Shown here: piece after piece, positions 6,106 to 11,264 of the stretch
Layout of the letters: each line of letters begins with the position of its first letter
How positions within the stretch are numbered: position 1 is the stretch's first letter
Source: Baffinella frigidus
Lineage: Eukaryota > Cryptophyceae > Cryptomonadales > Baffinellaceae
Direction of reading: 5' to 3'
DNA: 11,264 nucleotides
NCBI GenBank assembly: GCA_026770585.1
Contig: MU647431.1
Coordinates: 15,724 to 26,987 of the forward strand
Position numbers and translations under genes: made by a program
Notes under the pieces: generated by a model
The model's input: the letters and a program-made list of their open reading frames with translations, nothing else
Database searches by the model: none
What the model was told of the DNA's origin: nothing

Positions 6106-6253
6106 AACGGCCTGAAAAAGGGGTAGTTAGGCCAACAGCATTGCCTAGGACCTCCTACCGTAGGCCGAGACTTTTTGGTCCTAGGATCCCTCGGCCTACG
6201 GTAGGAGGTCCTAGGCAATGCCGTATGCCTAACTACCCCATTTTCAGGCCGTT
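6106..6253. repeat. Foldback with 64-bp arms, only about 4 mismatches
   Basis: Left arm 6106-6169 (AACGGCCTGAAAAAGGGG to TAGGCCGAG) and right arm 6190-6253 (CTCGGCCTACGGTAGG to CAGGCCGTT) flank a 20-base spacer. The palindromic CCTACCGTAGG/CCTACGGTAGG core links it to the CCACACAG-type elements. The antisense frame across it is not a gene. The transcript would form a very stable hairpin 40 bases before the exon 6 acceptor. Confidence 0.92.
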
Positions 6254-6290
6254 GGCCTATGAACTCTAACCCCACCTTCTCGCGCTGCAG

Positions 6291-6390
6291 GATTGACTTC
6301 CCAGCGCTGCTGAAGACGAAGACGCTGGAGGAGCGGGCGTGCCTCGGGATCTCGATGCTCGCCCCCGCATTCGCCATCTGCTCCTCCAAG
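6291..6390 (+). CDS. DNAI7/CFAP94-like protein, exon 6
   Basis: The acceptor is GCGCTGCAG-G and the donor TCCAAG-GTCTCG. One base completes Arg with exon 5, then 33 codons read IDFPALLKTKTLEERACLGI then [13 protein letters not shown], ending in phase 0. The pattern L-x-E-R-x-x-x-x-I-x-x-LAPAFxxxSSK, followed by V/W-N in the next exon, is again typical of the family as I remember it: a helix running into the last strands. A copy of the last 16 codons lies at 6554-6601. Confidence 0.8.
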
Positions 6391-6409
6391 GTCTCGTTCG
6401 GATTTTATT

Positions 6410-6480
6410 ATTTTTGATATATATTATATATTATATATATTATATATTTTAATACATATGCATATATATATATATATACA
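6410..6480. repeat. AT-rich degenerate microsatellite
   Basis: TATATATT and TATTATATA units and a short (AT)n run follow soon after the real exon 6 donor. The copy of exon 6 is followed by a longer, pure AT run in the equivalent place, so this looks like its older or interrupted counterpart. Confidence 0.85.
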
Positions 6481-6553
6481 AAAAGAATGAAGCAATGCCA
6501 AAAGTCGACGTTTTAGTACCAGCGTTGTCAACCTTTGGCATCCGCTGCTAGTA

Positions 6554-6601
6554 CTGGGCATCTCGATGCTCGCCCCCGCCTTCGCCATCTGCTCCTCCAA
6601 G
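6554..6601 (+). pseudogene. Exon 6 copy (3' end, synonymous-only differences)
   Basis: It repeats [16 protein letters not shown] with CTC to CTG, GGG to GGC and GCA to GCC, all synonymous, and keeps the donor TCCAAG-GTCTCGTTCG. Offset 211 bp from the real exon end. The upstream flank is unrelated to exon 6. GCTAG just before it could serve as an acceptor but would not preserve the exon 5 phase in an obvious way. Confidence 0.8.
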
Positions 6602-6621
6602 GTCTCGTTCGAGTTGCTTTC

Positions 6622-6725
<104 letters not shown>

Positions 6726-6830
6726 ACCGACCAAAAAGCGGTTTTCTCATCTGTTGATTTGTGTTCGCGCAAAAAGAATGAAACGATACACCAAAAGTTC
6801 ACGGTTTAGTACCAGCATCATCCAGACGCG

Positions 6831-6857
6831 CACACTCCCTCAGGTGAACGGCACACT
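6831..6857 (+). repeat. Duplicated exon 7 acceptor and start (possible alternative acceptor)
   Basis: CACACTCCCTCAGGTGAACG plus seven more bases are identical to 6915-6941, the real acceptor and first codons of exon 7. The offset is 84 bp and the interval has no stop in the exon 7 frame, so splicing at 6843 would add 28 residues (VNGTLPTAAHTLSPVAITLS, PVSHTLPQ) in frame. Which acceptor is used cannot be told from DNA. Confidence 0.85.
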
Positions 6858-6927
6858 CCCCACCGCTGCACACACTCTATCACCCGTGGCCATCACCCTC
6901 TCACCCGTGTCCCACACACTCCCTCAG

Positions 6928-7029
6928 GTGAACGGCACACTGGGCTCGACGGAGGCGACGGTGCGGGTCGCGCCAATCACGGACATGCAGGCCCCGCCAC
7001 TCACGGAAGACGACACCCTTTTCCGCACG
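6928..7029 (+). CDS. DNAI7/CFAP94-like protein, exon 7
   Basis: The acceptor is ACTCCCTCAG-GT and the donor CGCACG-GTACAT. Thirty-four codons read VNGTLGSTEATVRVAPITDM then QAPPLTEDDTLFRT, phase 0 at both ends. It continues the SSK of exon 6 and leads to the beta-rich VLFREGELHY of exon 8. A longer form starting at 6844 is possible (see the duplicated acceptor). A copy of the last seven codons with the donor is at 7117-7137. Confidence 0.75.
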
Positions 7030-7116
7030 GTACATCCTGCTTGCGTCGTTCTATGATTCGTGGTACAATTTCTTGCGTCTTTCTATTATTCGTGGTACAA
7101 GTCCTTGCGTCTTTCT

Positions 7117-7137
7117 GACGACACCCTCTCCCGTACG
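7117..7137 (+). pseudogene. Copy of the exon 7 end with donor
   Basis: GACGACACCCTCTCCCGTAC-G (DDTLSRT) repeats the exon 7 end (DDTLFRT), followed by GTTCC. Only the last seven codons and the donor are duplicated. Offset about 109 bp. Confidence 0.75.
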
Positions 7138-7147
7138 GTTCCACTCT

Positions 7148-7250
7148 CCACACAGCGGACTTCGAAGGGATTTTGAGTAACCTGTAAGCGATCATACCTA
7201 CGACCCTACGGTAGGCCATCCGTAGGGACATAGGGATGTTCCTACAGATA
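7148..7250. mobile_element. Partial CCACACAG-family element
   Basis: The left end CCACACAGCGGACTTCGAAG at 7149-7168 (continuing GGATTTT) is the best copy of the family terminus. The core CCTACGGTAGGCCATCCGTA (7205-7224), followed by GGGACATAGGGATGT, matches elements A and B. I could not find a right-hand inverted end, so it is probably truncated. Confidence 0.6.
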
Positions 7251-7330
7251 TCCAAACCGAAGCGGCGGGCACGCTCGCGGAAGGCACTCTCTGTTCCGCA
7301 CTCTTCCGCAGAGAGTGGAGGTGCCACCGC

Positions 7331-7490
7331 CCTAAACCTCAAACCCTACACCCTACACCCTACACCCTACACCCTACACCCTACACCCTACACCCTACAC
7401 CCTACACCTCAAACCCTACACCCTACACCCTACACCCTACACCCTACACCCTACACCCTACACCCTACACCCTACACCCTACACCCTACA
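7331..7490. repeat. Homogeneous CCCTACA heptamer array
   Basis: About 20 nearly identical CCCTACA units with one CCTCAAA interruption (7406-7415). The array ends CCCTACAG-GTGTTC, by chance an AG-GT. The long frame over it is repeat translation. Confidence 0.97.
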
Positions 7491-7738
7491 GGTGTTCGAC
7501 TAAGTTGTACTCAGGGTGGTGCTACCACGCCTCTGAGCGAGGCTCGAGAGCGCTGAGCAAACATTATCTCAACCGATGCAGAGCCAAGGGTGCAGCGAGC
7601 GACCGCAAGCCTCTGAGTACAACTCAGTCAAACACCATCAAACACCCGTAAGAACAAATTTAGCGCAGCACCTCCGTACACGAGGGCTGACATTCTCAGC
7701 CTCTTCTCGATCCTGCCCGCTGACATTTCCAGCCTATT

Positions 7739-7772
7739 CCAGGTCCTGTTTCGGGAGGGGGGGCTGCACCAC
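7739..7772 (+). pseudogene. Exon 8 start, copy a
   Basis: CCAG-GTCCTGTTTCGGGAGG follows the exon 8 acceptor and first codons (VLFREG), then G-rich expansion (GGGGGGG) and CTGCACCACTGA, ending in a stop in the exon frame. Confidence 0.75.
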
Positions 7773-7879
7773 TGACATCTCACGCCCCTATCTGCTGGCA
7801 TTTTGAGCCCCTTCGGTAACATCTGAAGCGCCTTTCCGCTGACACCTCCAGCACCTTTCATGACATATGCAGCACCTTT

Positions 7880-7916
7880 CCAGGTCCTATTTCGGGAGAG
7901 AGAGCTGCACTACTGA
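7880..7916 (+). pseudogene. Exon 8 start, copy b
   Basis: CCAG-GTCCTATTTCGGGAGAG, then AGAGCTGCACTACTGA: reads VLFRERELHY and then a stop. Similarity ends at the exon codon CTG/TGC. Copies a and b and exon 8 are spaced 141 and 97 bp apart. Confidence 0.8.
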
Positions 7917-7980
7917 CATCCCCAGCCCCTATCTACTGGCATTTTGAGCCCCTTCACTAACATCTGACGCGCCTTTTCAG

Positions 7981-8080
7981 GTCCTATTTCGGGAGGGGGA
8001 GTTGCACTACTGCCTGCTGCTGGACCCGGCTGCCGAGAGCGCCACGCACTCTGACTCCGGACAGATCCTCGACAGAGACG
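7981..8080 (+). CDS. DNAI7/CFAP94-like protein, exon 8
   Basis: The acceptor is GCCTTTTCAG-GT and the donor GAGACG-GTGGG. Thirty-three codons read VLFREGELHYCLLLDPAAES then ATHSDSGQILDRD, and one base (G) joins GC of exon 9 to give Gly. It is the most heavily copied exon in the window (copies at 7739, 7880, 8218, 8607 and 8894). I choose this copy because it has a pyrimidine-rich acceptor, no internal stop and correct phases on both sides. Copy d at 8218-8302 also keeps the donor. Confidence 0.75.
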
Positions 8081-8217
8081 GTGGGCCCCGCTTTTGACAT
8101 TCCTTGGATTTATAGTTTTGTAAAGTCGCTTTCGTGGTACAAATCACAAAAATCGCCTCATTTAAATCTCGAAACGGCTCCAACCCCCGGAAGGACGTGA
8201 TAGAAATGTCCGTTAGA

Positions 8218-8302
8218 TTGGAGTTGCACTACTGCCTGCAGCTGGACCCGGCTGCCGAGAGCGCGACGCACTCTGACTCCGGACAGATCCTCGACAGAGA
8301 TG
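8218..8302 (+). pseudogene. Exon 8 copy d, nearly intact
   Basis: It reads ELHYCLQLDPAAESATHSDS then GQILDRD with one replacement (L to Q) and two synonymous changes, then GATG-GTGGG, so the donor survives. It lacks the VLFREG start, which is replaced by GTTAGATTGGA from the upstream intron. The following 160 bp also repeat the start of intron 8. CTGCAG within it could act as an acceptor, but the phase would not match exon 7. Confidence 0.8.
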
Positions 8303-8461
8303 GTGGGCCTCGCTTTTTGACATTCCTTGGAGATTTATTTATAGTTTTGTAAAGTCGCTTTCGTGGTACACATCACAAAACGCGCCTCATTTAAATCTCG
8401 AAACGGCTCTGATTCCTTTATTGAACCCCCGGACGGACGTGATAGAAGTGTCCGTTAGATT

Positions 8462-8600
8462 TAATTTCGGACCAAGACAGAATCTGTACCGCTATCTTAG
8501 GCTCCCCACGCGGAAGGTAAGGGTGTGTATGCTATTTTAGGCATCAAATGATGCTATCTTACGCCTTTTATCAGGACAGATTCTGGTATGGTCCGAAATG
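8462..8600. mobile_element. 139-bp MITE-like element with 5-bp target duplication
   Basis: The left end TAATTTCGGACCAAGACAGA (8462-8481) and right end CAGATTCTGGTATGGTCCGA (8577-8596) followed by AATG are inverted repeats. AGATT at 8457-8461 recurs at 8601-8605. At the equivalent place near 8214 the other copy of the duplication reads GTTAGATTGGAG with no insertion, which is the empty site. No coding capacity. Confidence 0.85.
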
Positions 8601-8606
8601 AGATTG

Positions 8607-8737
8607 GAGTTTCACTACTGCCTGCTGCTCGACCCGGCTGCGGAGATTAGGGATTAGGGTTTAGGGTTTAGGGTTTAGGGTTTAGGGTTTAGGGAGCGCG
8701 ACGCACTCCGACTCCGGACAGATCCTCGACGGAGACG
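8607..8737 (+). pseudogene. Exon 8 copy e, interrupted by telomere repeats
   Basis: GAGTTTCACTACTGCCTGCT to GCTGCGGAG (8607-8645) and AGCGCGACGCACTCCGACTC to GGAGACG-GT (8695-8739) are the two halves of an exon 8 copy. Between them are exactly 49 bp of telomere heptamer. The donor GT is kept. The insertion shifts the frame by one. Confidence 0.9.
8646..8694. repeat. Seven telomere heptamers inserted in exon copy e
   Basis: Two ATTAGGG followed by five TTTAGGG, with no other sequence and no loss of the flanking exon copy. G strand on +, the opposite of most arrays in the window. This is the cleanest TTTAGGG run here and indicates the likely telomere unit of the organism. Confidence 0.95.
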
Positions 8738-8767
8738 GTGCTTGACCTTACATGTGAGGTTGTCGTT

Positions 8768-8890
8768 GTTTTTGTACTGGCTGTTGTGCGTGGAGCCTCC
8801 ACGGCACACCGTGGAACATTCTGGAGCGTCATAGACACACCGCGGAACATTCTAGAGCGCTCGCTCCAGCGCGTGTGCTGACTTGCTGGC
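8768..8890 (+). repeat. Intron 8 acceptor-side block R, first copy
   Basis: TGTTTTTGTACTGGCTG, then CACACCGTGGAACATTCT, CGTCATAGACACACCGCGG and GTGTGCTGACTTGCTGGCAA recur with small changes at 9587-9715 (second copy) and partly at 9771-9860 (third, from CACACCGCGGATCC). Each ends with a CTGAC-containing stretch and is followed by a copy of an exon (exon 8 copy f, exon 9 copy, exon 9). Confidence 0.75.
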
Positions 8891-8893
8891 AAG

Positions 8894-8977
8894 AGGGAGC
8901 GTTGCACTACTGCCTGCTGCTGGACCCTGCTGCCGAGAGCGCGACGCACTCGGACTCCTAGCAAATCCTCGACAGAG
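8894..8977 (+). pseudogene. Exon 8 copy f, decayed
   Basis: TTGCACTACTGCCTGCTGCT to GCGACGCACTCGGACTCC matches exon 8, then TAG replaces the glycine codon, so it has an in-frame stop. The donor is altered to GAGGATTTTC. It follows the first copy of block R. Confidence 0.8.
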
Positions 8978-9016
8978 GATTTTCGGAAAATGACTGAATC
9001 ATTTCGGAAGATAACT

Positions 9017-9070
9017 GAAATTGGACAAGTCTTCCCACATTATTCCCGGGTTCGCGAACTTGTCCAATTC
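9017..9070. repeat. Short inverted repeat
   Basis: AAATTGGACAAGT (about 9017-9029) pairs with ACTTGTCCAATT (about 9058-9069) around a 28-base spacer. Possibly a small foldback; otherwise nothing notable. Confidence 0.65.
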
Positions 9071-9110
9071 TTGAGTTTCGAGGTTTCCAGGTTATGTGTA
9101 CCAGTGATAA

Positions 9111-9357
9111 TATATTGTAGTTTTCGGGTCAGCGCGGATTTTGGGTCGGGGTCGGGAGGTCGGGAAATCGAAAAATGTCGATAATTTTTACGTCCGTCTC
9201 AAGTTTTATGCTATCTTATGTATTGATTTGATGACAAGATGCACCGCACCCCCCACCCAAAAGATGACATATTTTTCTCGATTTTTCGGATTTTTTCCTT
9301 TCCCGACCTCCCGACCCGACCCTGAAAAAATCCGGGCTGAACCGAAAAGTACAATAT
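9111..9357. mobile_element. MITE-like element with about 65-bp inverted ends
   Basis: The left arm TATTGTAGTTTTCGGGTCAG through GGGTCGGGAGGTCGGGAAATC (9112-9170) is the near reverse complement of the right arm 9285-9356, which ends CTGAACCGAAAAGTACAATA. The internal part is AT-rich. Small frames in it are not convincing genes. A possible TA-type target duplication at the ends is ambiguous because the ends are themselves palindromic. Confidence 0.8.
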
Positions 9358-9586
9358 GAAACAATAACAACCTCTACAAATTGGTCCGCCCCGCTACCTA
9401 ATCTTACATGAGCCGCTCCTTACACCACCTTTAGGTCCTTTAGGTTTTAATTTCGCCCAACATAGCCCAACGACACGCCCTTCCGTAGAAAGGACTGCAG
9501 AGAAAGCATTTTTGCTGTCGGATCGCGTTTAGCTCTCCAGTGCAGAGCACACGCGAGGACACAGAGCCGCTCCCTACCCTGTGGGT

Positions 9587-9717
9587 TTTGTTTTTACTGT
9601 GTGGCGAGCGGAGCTTCCCACACACACCGTGGAACATTCTCGACCGTCATAGATACACCGCGGATTCTTCTAGATCCTTGTAGAACATGTGCTGACGTGC
9701 CGACGCACCCTCGCCCC
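9587..9717 (+). repeat. Intron 8 acceptor-side block R, second copy
   Basis: Second copy of the block at 8768-8890, including CACACCGTGGAACATTCT at about 9624. Directly followed by the exon 9 copy. Between 9358 and 9587 I recognise only unique intronic sequence. Confidence 0.75.
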
Positions 9718-9772
9718 GCCGGCAACAACCGGGCGCCACCCAACATCGGACCCGAGACGAAGTTCCTCGCTA
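9718..9772 (+). pseudogene. Exon 9 copy (5' half)
   Basis: GGCAACAACCGGGCGCCACC onward reads NNRAPPNIGPETKFL, against NNRAPPNVGPETKFL in exon 9: three synonymous changes and one Val to Ile. The acceptor AG is replaced by CCG, so it cannot be spliced at this position. It then leaves the exon sequence at GCTAGGCAC. Confidence 0.8.
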
Positions 9773-9876
9773 GGCACACCGCGGATCCTTGTAGAGCGCC
9801 GCGGGTCCTTCTAGATCCTTATAGAGCGTGTGCTGGCGTGCTGTGCTGACGTGCTGACGCGGCCATCTATCCGCAG

Positions 9877-9970
9877 GCAACAACCGGGCGCCGCCCAACG
9901 TCGGTCCCGAGACCAAGTTCCTCCCGCTCAACCTCATGCGCGAAGTCTCCGAGGACACCCCGATTGCACG
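9877..9970 (+). CDS. DNAI7/CFAP94-like protein, exon 9
   Basis: The acceptor is CTATCCGCAG-GC and the donor GCACG-GTAAAT. The first two bases complete Gly with exon 8, 30 codons read NNRAPPNVGPETKFLPLNLM then REVSEDTPIA, and the last two bases (CG) join exon 10 to give Arg. The L-N-L-M-x-x-x-S-E-x-T pattern before the terminal helix suits the family's end region. Of the two copies only this one has an AG acceptor. Confidence 0.75.
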
Positions 9971-10000
9971 GTAAATAAACCAACCGCTCCAGATAAATTG

Positions 10001-10113
10001 GCCCGCCTCGGGATGGATGGGCCCGCCTCGGGATGGATGGGCCCGCCTCGGGATGGATGGGCCCGCCTCGGAATAGATAGGCCCGCCTCGGGATAGATAG
10101 GCCCGCCTCGGGA
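10001..10113. repeat. 20-bp minisatellite GCCCGCCTCGGGATGGATGG
   Basis: Five and a half tandem units with changes only in the second half (GGATGGATGG, GAATAGATAG, GGATAGATAG). All frames across it, including the antisense Pro/Arg/Gly-rich ones, are repeat translation. Confidence 0.97.
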
Positions 10114-10407
10114 CGCTGTTGAATCTCCAGCGCCGACGATACAACCTGTTGACCACGCCAGGTCGTAACTCAGAATTTCAGATACAGGTCGTATTTTAAA
10201 TTTTGTACCCGGATCCAAAAAATGTATTCGGATGGACGTGAAAAGGACGAGGAGCTGCGAAATCGATGGTGACTACGTACCATTTAGTACCATGAAACGA
10301 ACCGTTGCGTCCTGAAACTCCCAGTAATGACCTGCCGTGGCTTGTTGGAGCTGGTGGCGGCTCGCCTGGGACATCCTCAGGGTGACGCTTGCTGACGCCG
10401 TGCGGCC

Positions 10408-10472
10408 AGAGAGAGCGAGTGAGAGAGAGAGGGAGAGAGGGAGACAGAGAGCGCGAGAGAGCGAGCGAGCGC
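10408..10472. repeat. GA-rich simple repeat
   Basis: GAGAGA/GGGAGA/GAGCGA units on +. The antisense frame (Ser-Leu-rich) is low complexity. Confidence 0.9.
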
Positions 10473-10507
10473 TTGCTGACGGTCTGCTGACGGATTGCTG
10501 ACGGACG

Positions 10508-10541
10508 TGCGGACGTGCACAGGTCCGAGGAGTCGTCCCAG
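10508..10541 (+). pseudogene. Exon 10 start copy
   Basis: GACGTGCACAGGTCCGAGGA then GTCGTCCCAGCGTCC repeats 10597-10629 with only a few changes. It includes the acceptor CAG-GT. Splicing here would read into a stop (TAACAG) within about 20 bases in some frames; the downstream copy continues the long open frame. Confidence 0.8.
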
Positions 10542-10607
10542 CGTCCTTCTAACAGATTTCTGGTACAAACCCAGACATTTCAACCCTGTAAAAGCGGACG
10601 TGCACAG

Positions 10608-10794
10608 GTGCGAGGAGTCGTCCCCGTCCTTCACGGAATCGATCCGCGTGATGCTGCAGACGATGCGGCTGCTCTCCTTCATGGCGCCGACGCTGCCCCC
10701 CGAGCAAGAGAAGGAGTCTGCCGAGGATGGCGGCGAGCAGGAGGCTCAGCCGGGAGGTGCGGGAGGGAGGGCTGAGTGTTTTTATTCAGAGTAG
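10608..10794 (+). CDS. DNAI7/CFAP94-like protein, exon 10, probably the last
   Basis: Acceptor TGCACAG-GT. One base completes Arg, then the frame reads CEESSPSFTESIRVMLQTMR, LLSFMAPTLPPEQEKESAED, GGEQEAQPGG. The helix ending R-x-x-L-x-x-x-R-LLSF is what I recall at the very C-terminus of CASC1/DNAI7 proteins, so this is likely the final exon, with stop TAG at 10792-10794 after AGGRAECFYSE. Alternatively GGGAG-GTGCGG (10756/10757) is a donor, leaving phase 1. Copies of the Glu-rich tail and this putative donor follow at 10893, 11017 and 11224. Confidence 0.7.
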
Positions 10795-10892
10795 AGGGTT
10801 GAAGGTTGACGGTTGAGAGGGTGAAGGGTGAAGGGTGAAGGGTTCAGGGTGAAGGGTGAAGGGTGAAGGGTGAAGGGTGAAGGGTGAAGGGT
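10795..10892. repeat. GGGTGAA heptamer array
   Basis: About ten GGGTGAA units (TTCACCC on the other strand), with one TTCAGGG, in G-strand orientation. It is another uniform variant found nowhere else in the window. Confidence 0.95.
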
Positions 10893-10965
10893 TGTCCCGC
10901 CCGAGCAAGAGAGGGAGCCTGCCGAGGATGGCGGCGAGCAGAGGAGGCACAGCCAGGAGGTGCGA
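10893..10965 (+). pseudogene. Exon 10 tail copy 1
   Basis: CCCGAGCAAGAGAGGGAGCC to GGCGGCGAGCAGAGGAGGCA to CAGGAG-GTGCG matches the exon 10 tail (PEQEKESAEDGGEQEAQPG) with a small insertion that shifts the frame. The possible donor GGAG-GTGCG is retained. Confidence 0.85.
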
Positions 10966-11016
10966 TGGGGTTTGGGGTGAGGGTTTAGGGTGAAAGTTCA
11001 GAGTTCAGTGTTCTCT

Positions 11017-11090
11017 CGCCCGAGCACGAGAAGGAGGCTGTGGAGGATGGCGGGGAGCAGGAGGCTCAGCCGGGAGGTGCGGGAGGGTTT
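11017..11090 (+). pseudogene. Exon 10 tail copy 2
   Basis: CGCCCGAGCACGAGAAGGAG to CAGCCGGGAGGTGCGGGAGG again matches the exon tail, including the donor-like end. Preceded by a GGGTGAGGGTTTAGGGTGAA tract and followed by GGTTTAGGGTTTT, so each tail copy is bordered by telomere-like sequence. Confidence 0.85.
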
Positions 11091-11264
11091 AGGGTTTTGT
11101 TTCAGGGTAGAGGGAGGCACACCCGGGAGGTCCCAGCGCCACCCTGCACCCTACACCCAGCGCCATGGACCCAGCCCCCGAACTAACACCAACCCGGGAG
11201 CCCTGCACCCCAAACCTCGTGCCGGACACCCGAGCAAGAGAAGGAGCTTGTTGGGGAGGGGGGG
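11091..11264. repeat. Mixed telomere-like tract and third exon 10 tail fragment
   Basis: TTTAGGGTTTTG, then a G-rich to C-rich switch (ACCCTGCACCCTACACCC at about 11141-11158), then CCCGAGCAAGAGAAGGAGC (11229-11248), the start of a third tail copy cut by the window end. Nothing else is recognised. Confidence 0.7.

Larger units (their letters stand above)
5369..6290 (+). other. Intron 5 (922 bp) with inverted-repeat elements and a foldback
   Basis: GT at 5369, AG at 6289-6290. It contains a TGCTTCAG tandem (5424-5536), two neighbouring CCACACAG-type elements (5611-5800, 5801-5940) and a 64-bp-arm foldback (6106-6253). The foldback lies between two related sequences, CTCTAAC ... CTCTCGCGCTGCA (about 6042-6083) and CTCTAACCCC...CTCGCGCTGCAG (6263-6290), the second being the exon 6 acceptor region. 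Confidence 0.75.
7687..7969 (+). repeat. Dispersed 13-mer CTGACATYTCCAG, seven copies
   Basis: Copies at 7687, 7720, 7772, 7839, 7860, 7913 and 7957 differ by one to four bases. Each combines a branch-point-like CTGAC/CTAAC with an AG-type ending a few bases downstream. They accompany two partial copies of the exon 8 start and the real exon 8 acceptor. Confidence 0.7.
7030..7980 (+). other. Intron 7 (951 bp)
   Basis: GT at 7030, AG at 7979-7980. It begins with a tandem of CTTGCGTC(G/T)TTCTATxATTCGTGGTACAA at about 7040-7116, then the exon 7 end copy, a partial CCACACAG-type element (7148-7250), the CCCTACA array (7331-7490), unique sequence (7491-7680) with no recognised gene, and the repeated CTGACATYTCCAG motif with exon 8 start copies. 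GAGCGAGGCTCGAGAGCGCTGAGC near 7533-7556 is a short palindromic patch. Confidence 0.7.
8081..9876 (+). other. Intron 8 (1,796 bp), repeated exon 8 and exon 9 fragments
   Basis: GT at 8081, AG at 9875-9876. The block from exon 8 through CCGTTAGATT (about 8010-8217) is repeated at 8224-8461. After that come an inverted-repeat element, exon 8 copies e and f, two larger inverted-repeat elements and a repeated acceptor-side block before the exon 9 copy and exon 9. No other gene is recognised. Confidence 0.75.
9971..10607 (+). other. Intron 9 (637 bp)
   Basis: GT at 9971, AG at 10606-10607. It holds the 20-bp minisatellite (10001-10113), unique sequence to about 10400, a GAGA-rich tract (10408-10472), repeated TTGCTGACGG units (10473-10505) and a copy of the exon 10 start (10508-10541). 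Sequence at 10541-10600 (CGTCCTTCTAACAGATTTC to GTAAAAGCGG) resembles the middle of intron 4, so the two introns share an element. Confidence 0.7.

Noticed and set aside
6096-6389. Antisense frame across the foldback and exon 6
   Set aside because: Half lies in the inverted repeat and the rest is the reverse strand of a well supported exon.
8218-8302. Copies of exon 8 as mutually exclusive exons
   Set aside because: Copies a, b and f have stops, e is frame-shifted, and d lacks a phase-compatible acceptor. Kept as pseudo-exons unless transcripts show otherwise.
9111-9357. Small ORFs inside the long inverted-repeat element as a transposase remnant
   Set aside because: They are composed of the inverted arms and AT-rich filler, with no recognisable catalytic motif.
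10001-10113. CRISPR array
   Set aside because: Units are contiguous 20-mers with no unique spacers, and the context is eukaryotic.
9770-10218. Antisense Pro/Arg/Gly-rich frames (collagen-like appearance)
   Set aside because: They run over the 20-bp minisatellite and the reverse strand of exon 9. No independent support.

Overview
This window looks like nuclear DNA from a eukaryote. It holds no bacterial-style operons, and the long ORFs it contains are mostly translations of simple repeats. The dominant low-complexity sequence is the plant/alga-type telomere heptamer (CCCTAAA/TTTAGGG) and its variants. Threaded through it, all on the + strand, are ten short coding segments (44 to 149 bp). All nine junctions between them have GT donors and AG acceptors, and their codon phases match at every junction. 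Together they encode about 320 continuous residues that read like the C-terminal part of a DNAI7/CFAP94 (CASC1, IC97) axonemal inner-dynein-arm protein. That family call is from memory of the family and was not searched. A ciliated protist with TTTAGGG-type telomeres fits. A chromerid alga such as Chromera is my best guess at low confidence; dinoflagellates, stramenopiles and green lineages are not excluded.

Layout: 1-907 is the 3' part of an upstream intron (telomere-like array, decayed exon 1 copy, 71-bp-arm foldback). The exons are 908-993, 1893-2026, 3967-4010, 4911-4995, 5301-5368, 6291-6390, 6928-7029, 7981-8080, 9877-9970 and 10608-10756 (or to a stop at 10794). The introns run from 305 bp to about 1.9 kb. 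They hold telomere-variant arrays in both orientations, short inverted-repeat (MITE-like) elements, large foldbacks, an AT microsatellite, purine tracts and a 20-bp minisatellite. After 10794 the sequence is GGGTGAA-type arrays mixed with repeated pieces of the last exon.

The most striking property is that most introns carry partial copies of the exon next to them, often repeated with the adjoining splice-site sequence. One exon 8 copy is interrupted by exactly seven telomere heptamers (49 bp), and the junction before that copy is interrupted by a 139-bp inverted-repeat element. In both cases the uninterrupted sequence is present elsewhere in the window. Intron 2 begins and ends with matching CAG-GT exon-like sequence, as expected if introns arise by local duplication around an AGGT site. 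The gene therefore looks like a record of repeated exon-edge duplication, telomere-repeat insertion and small-element insertion, while the reading frame across real exons stays intact.
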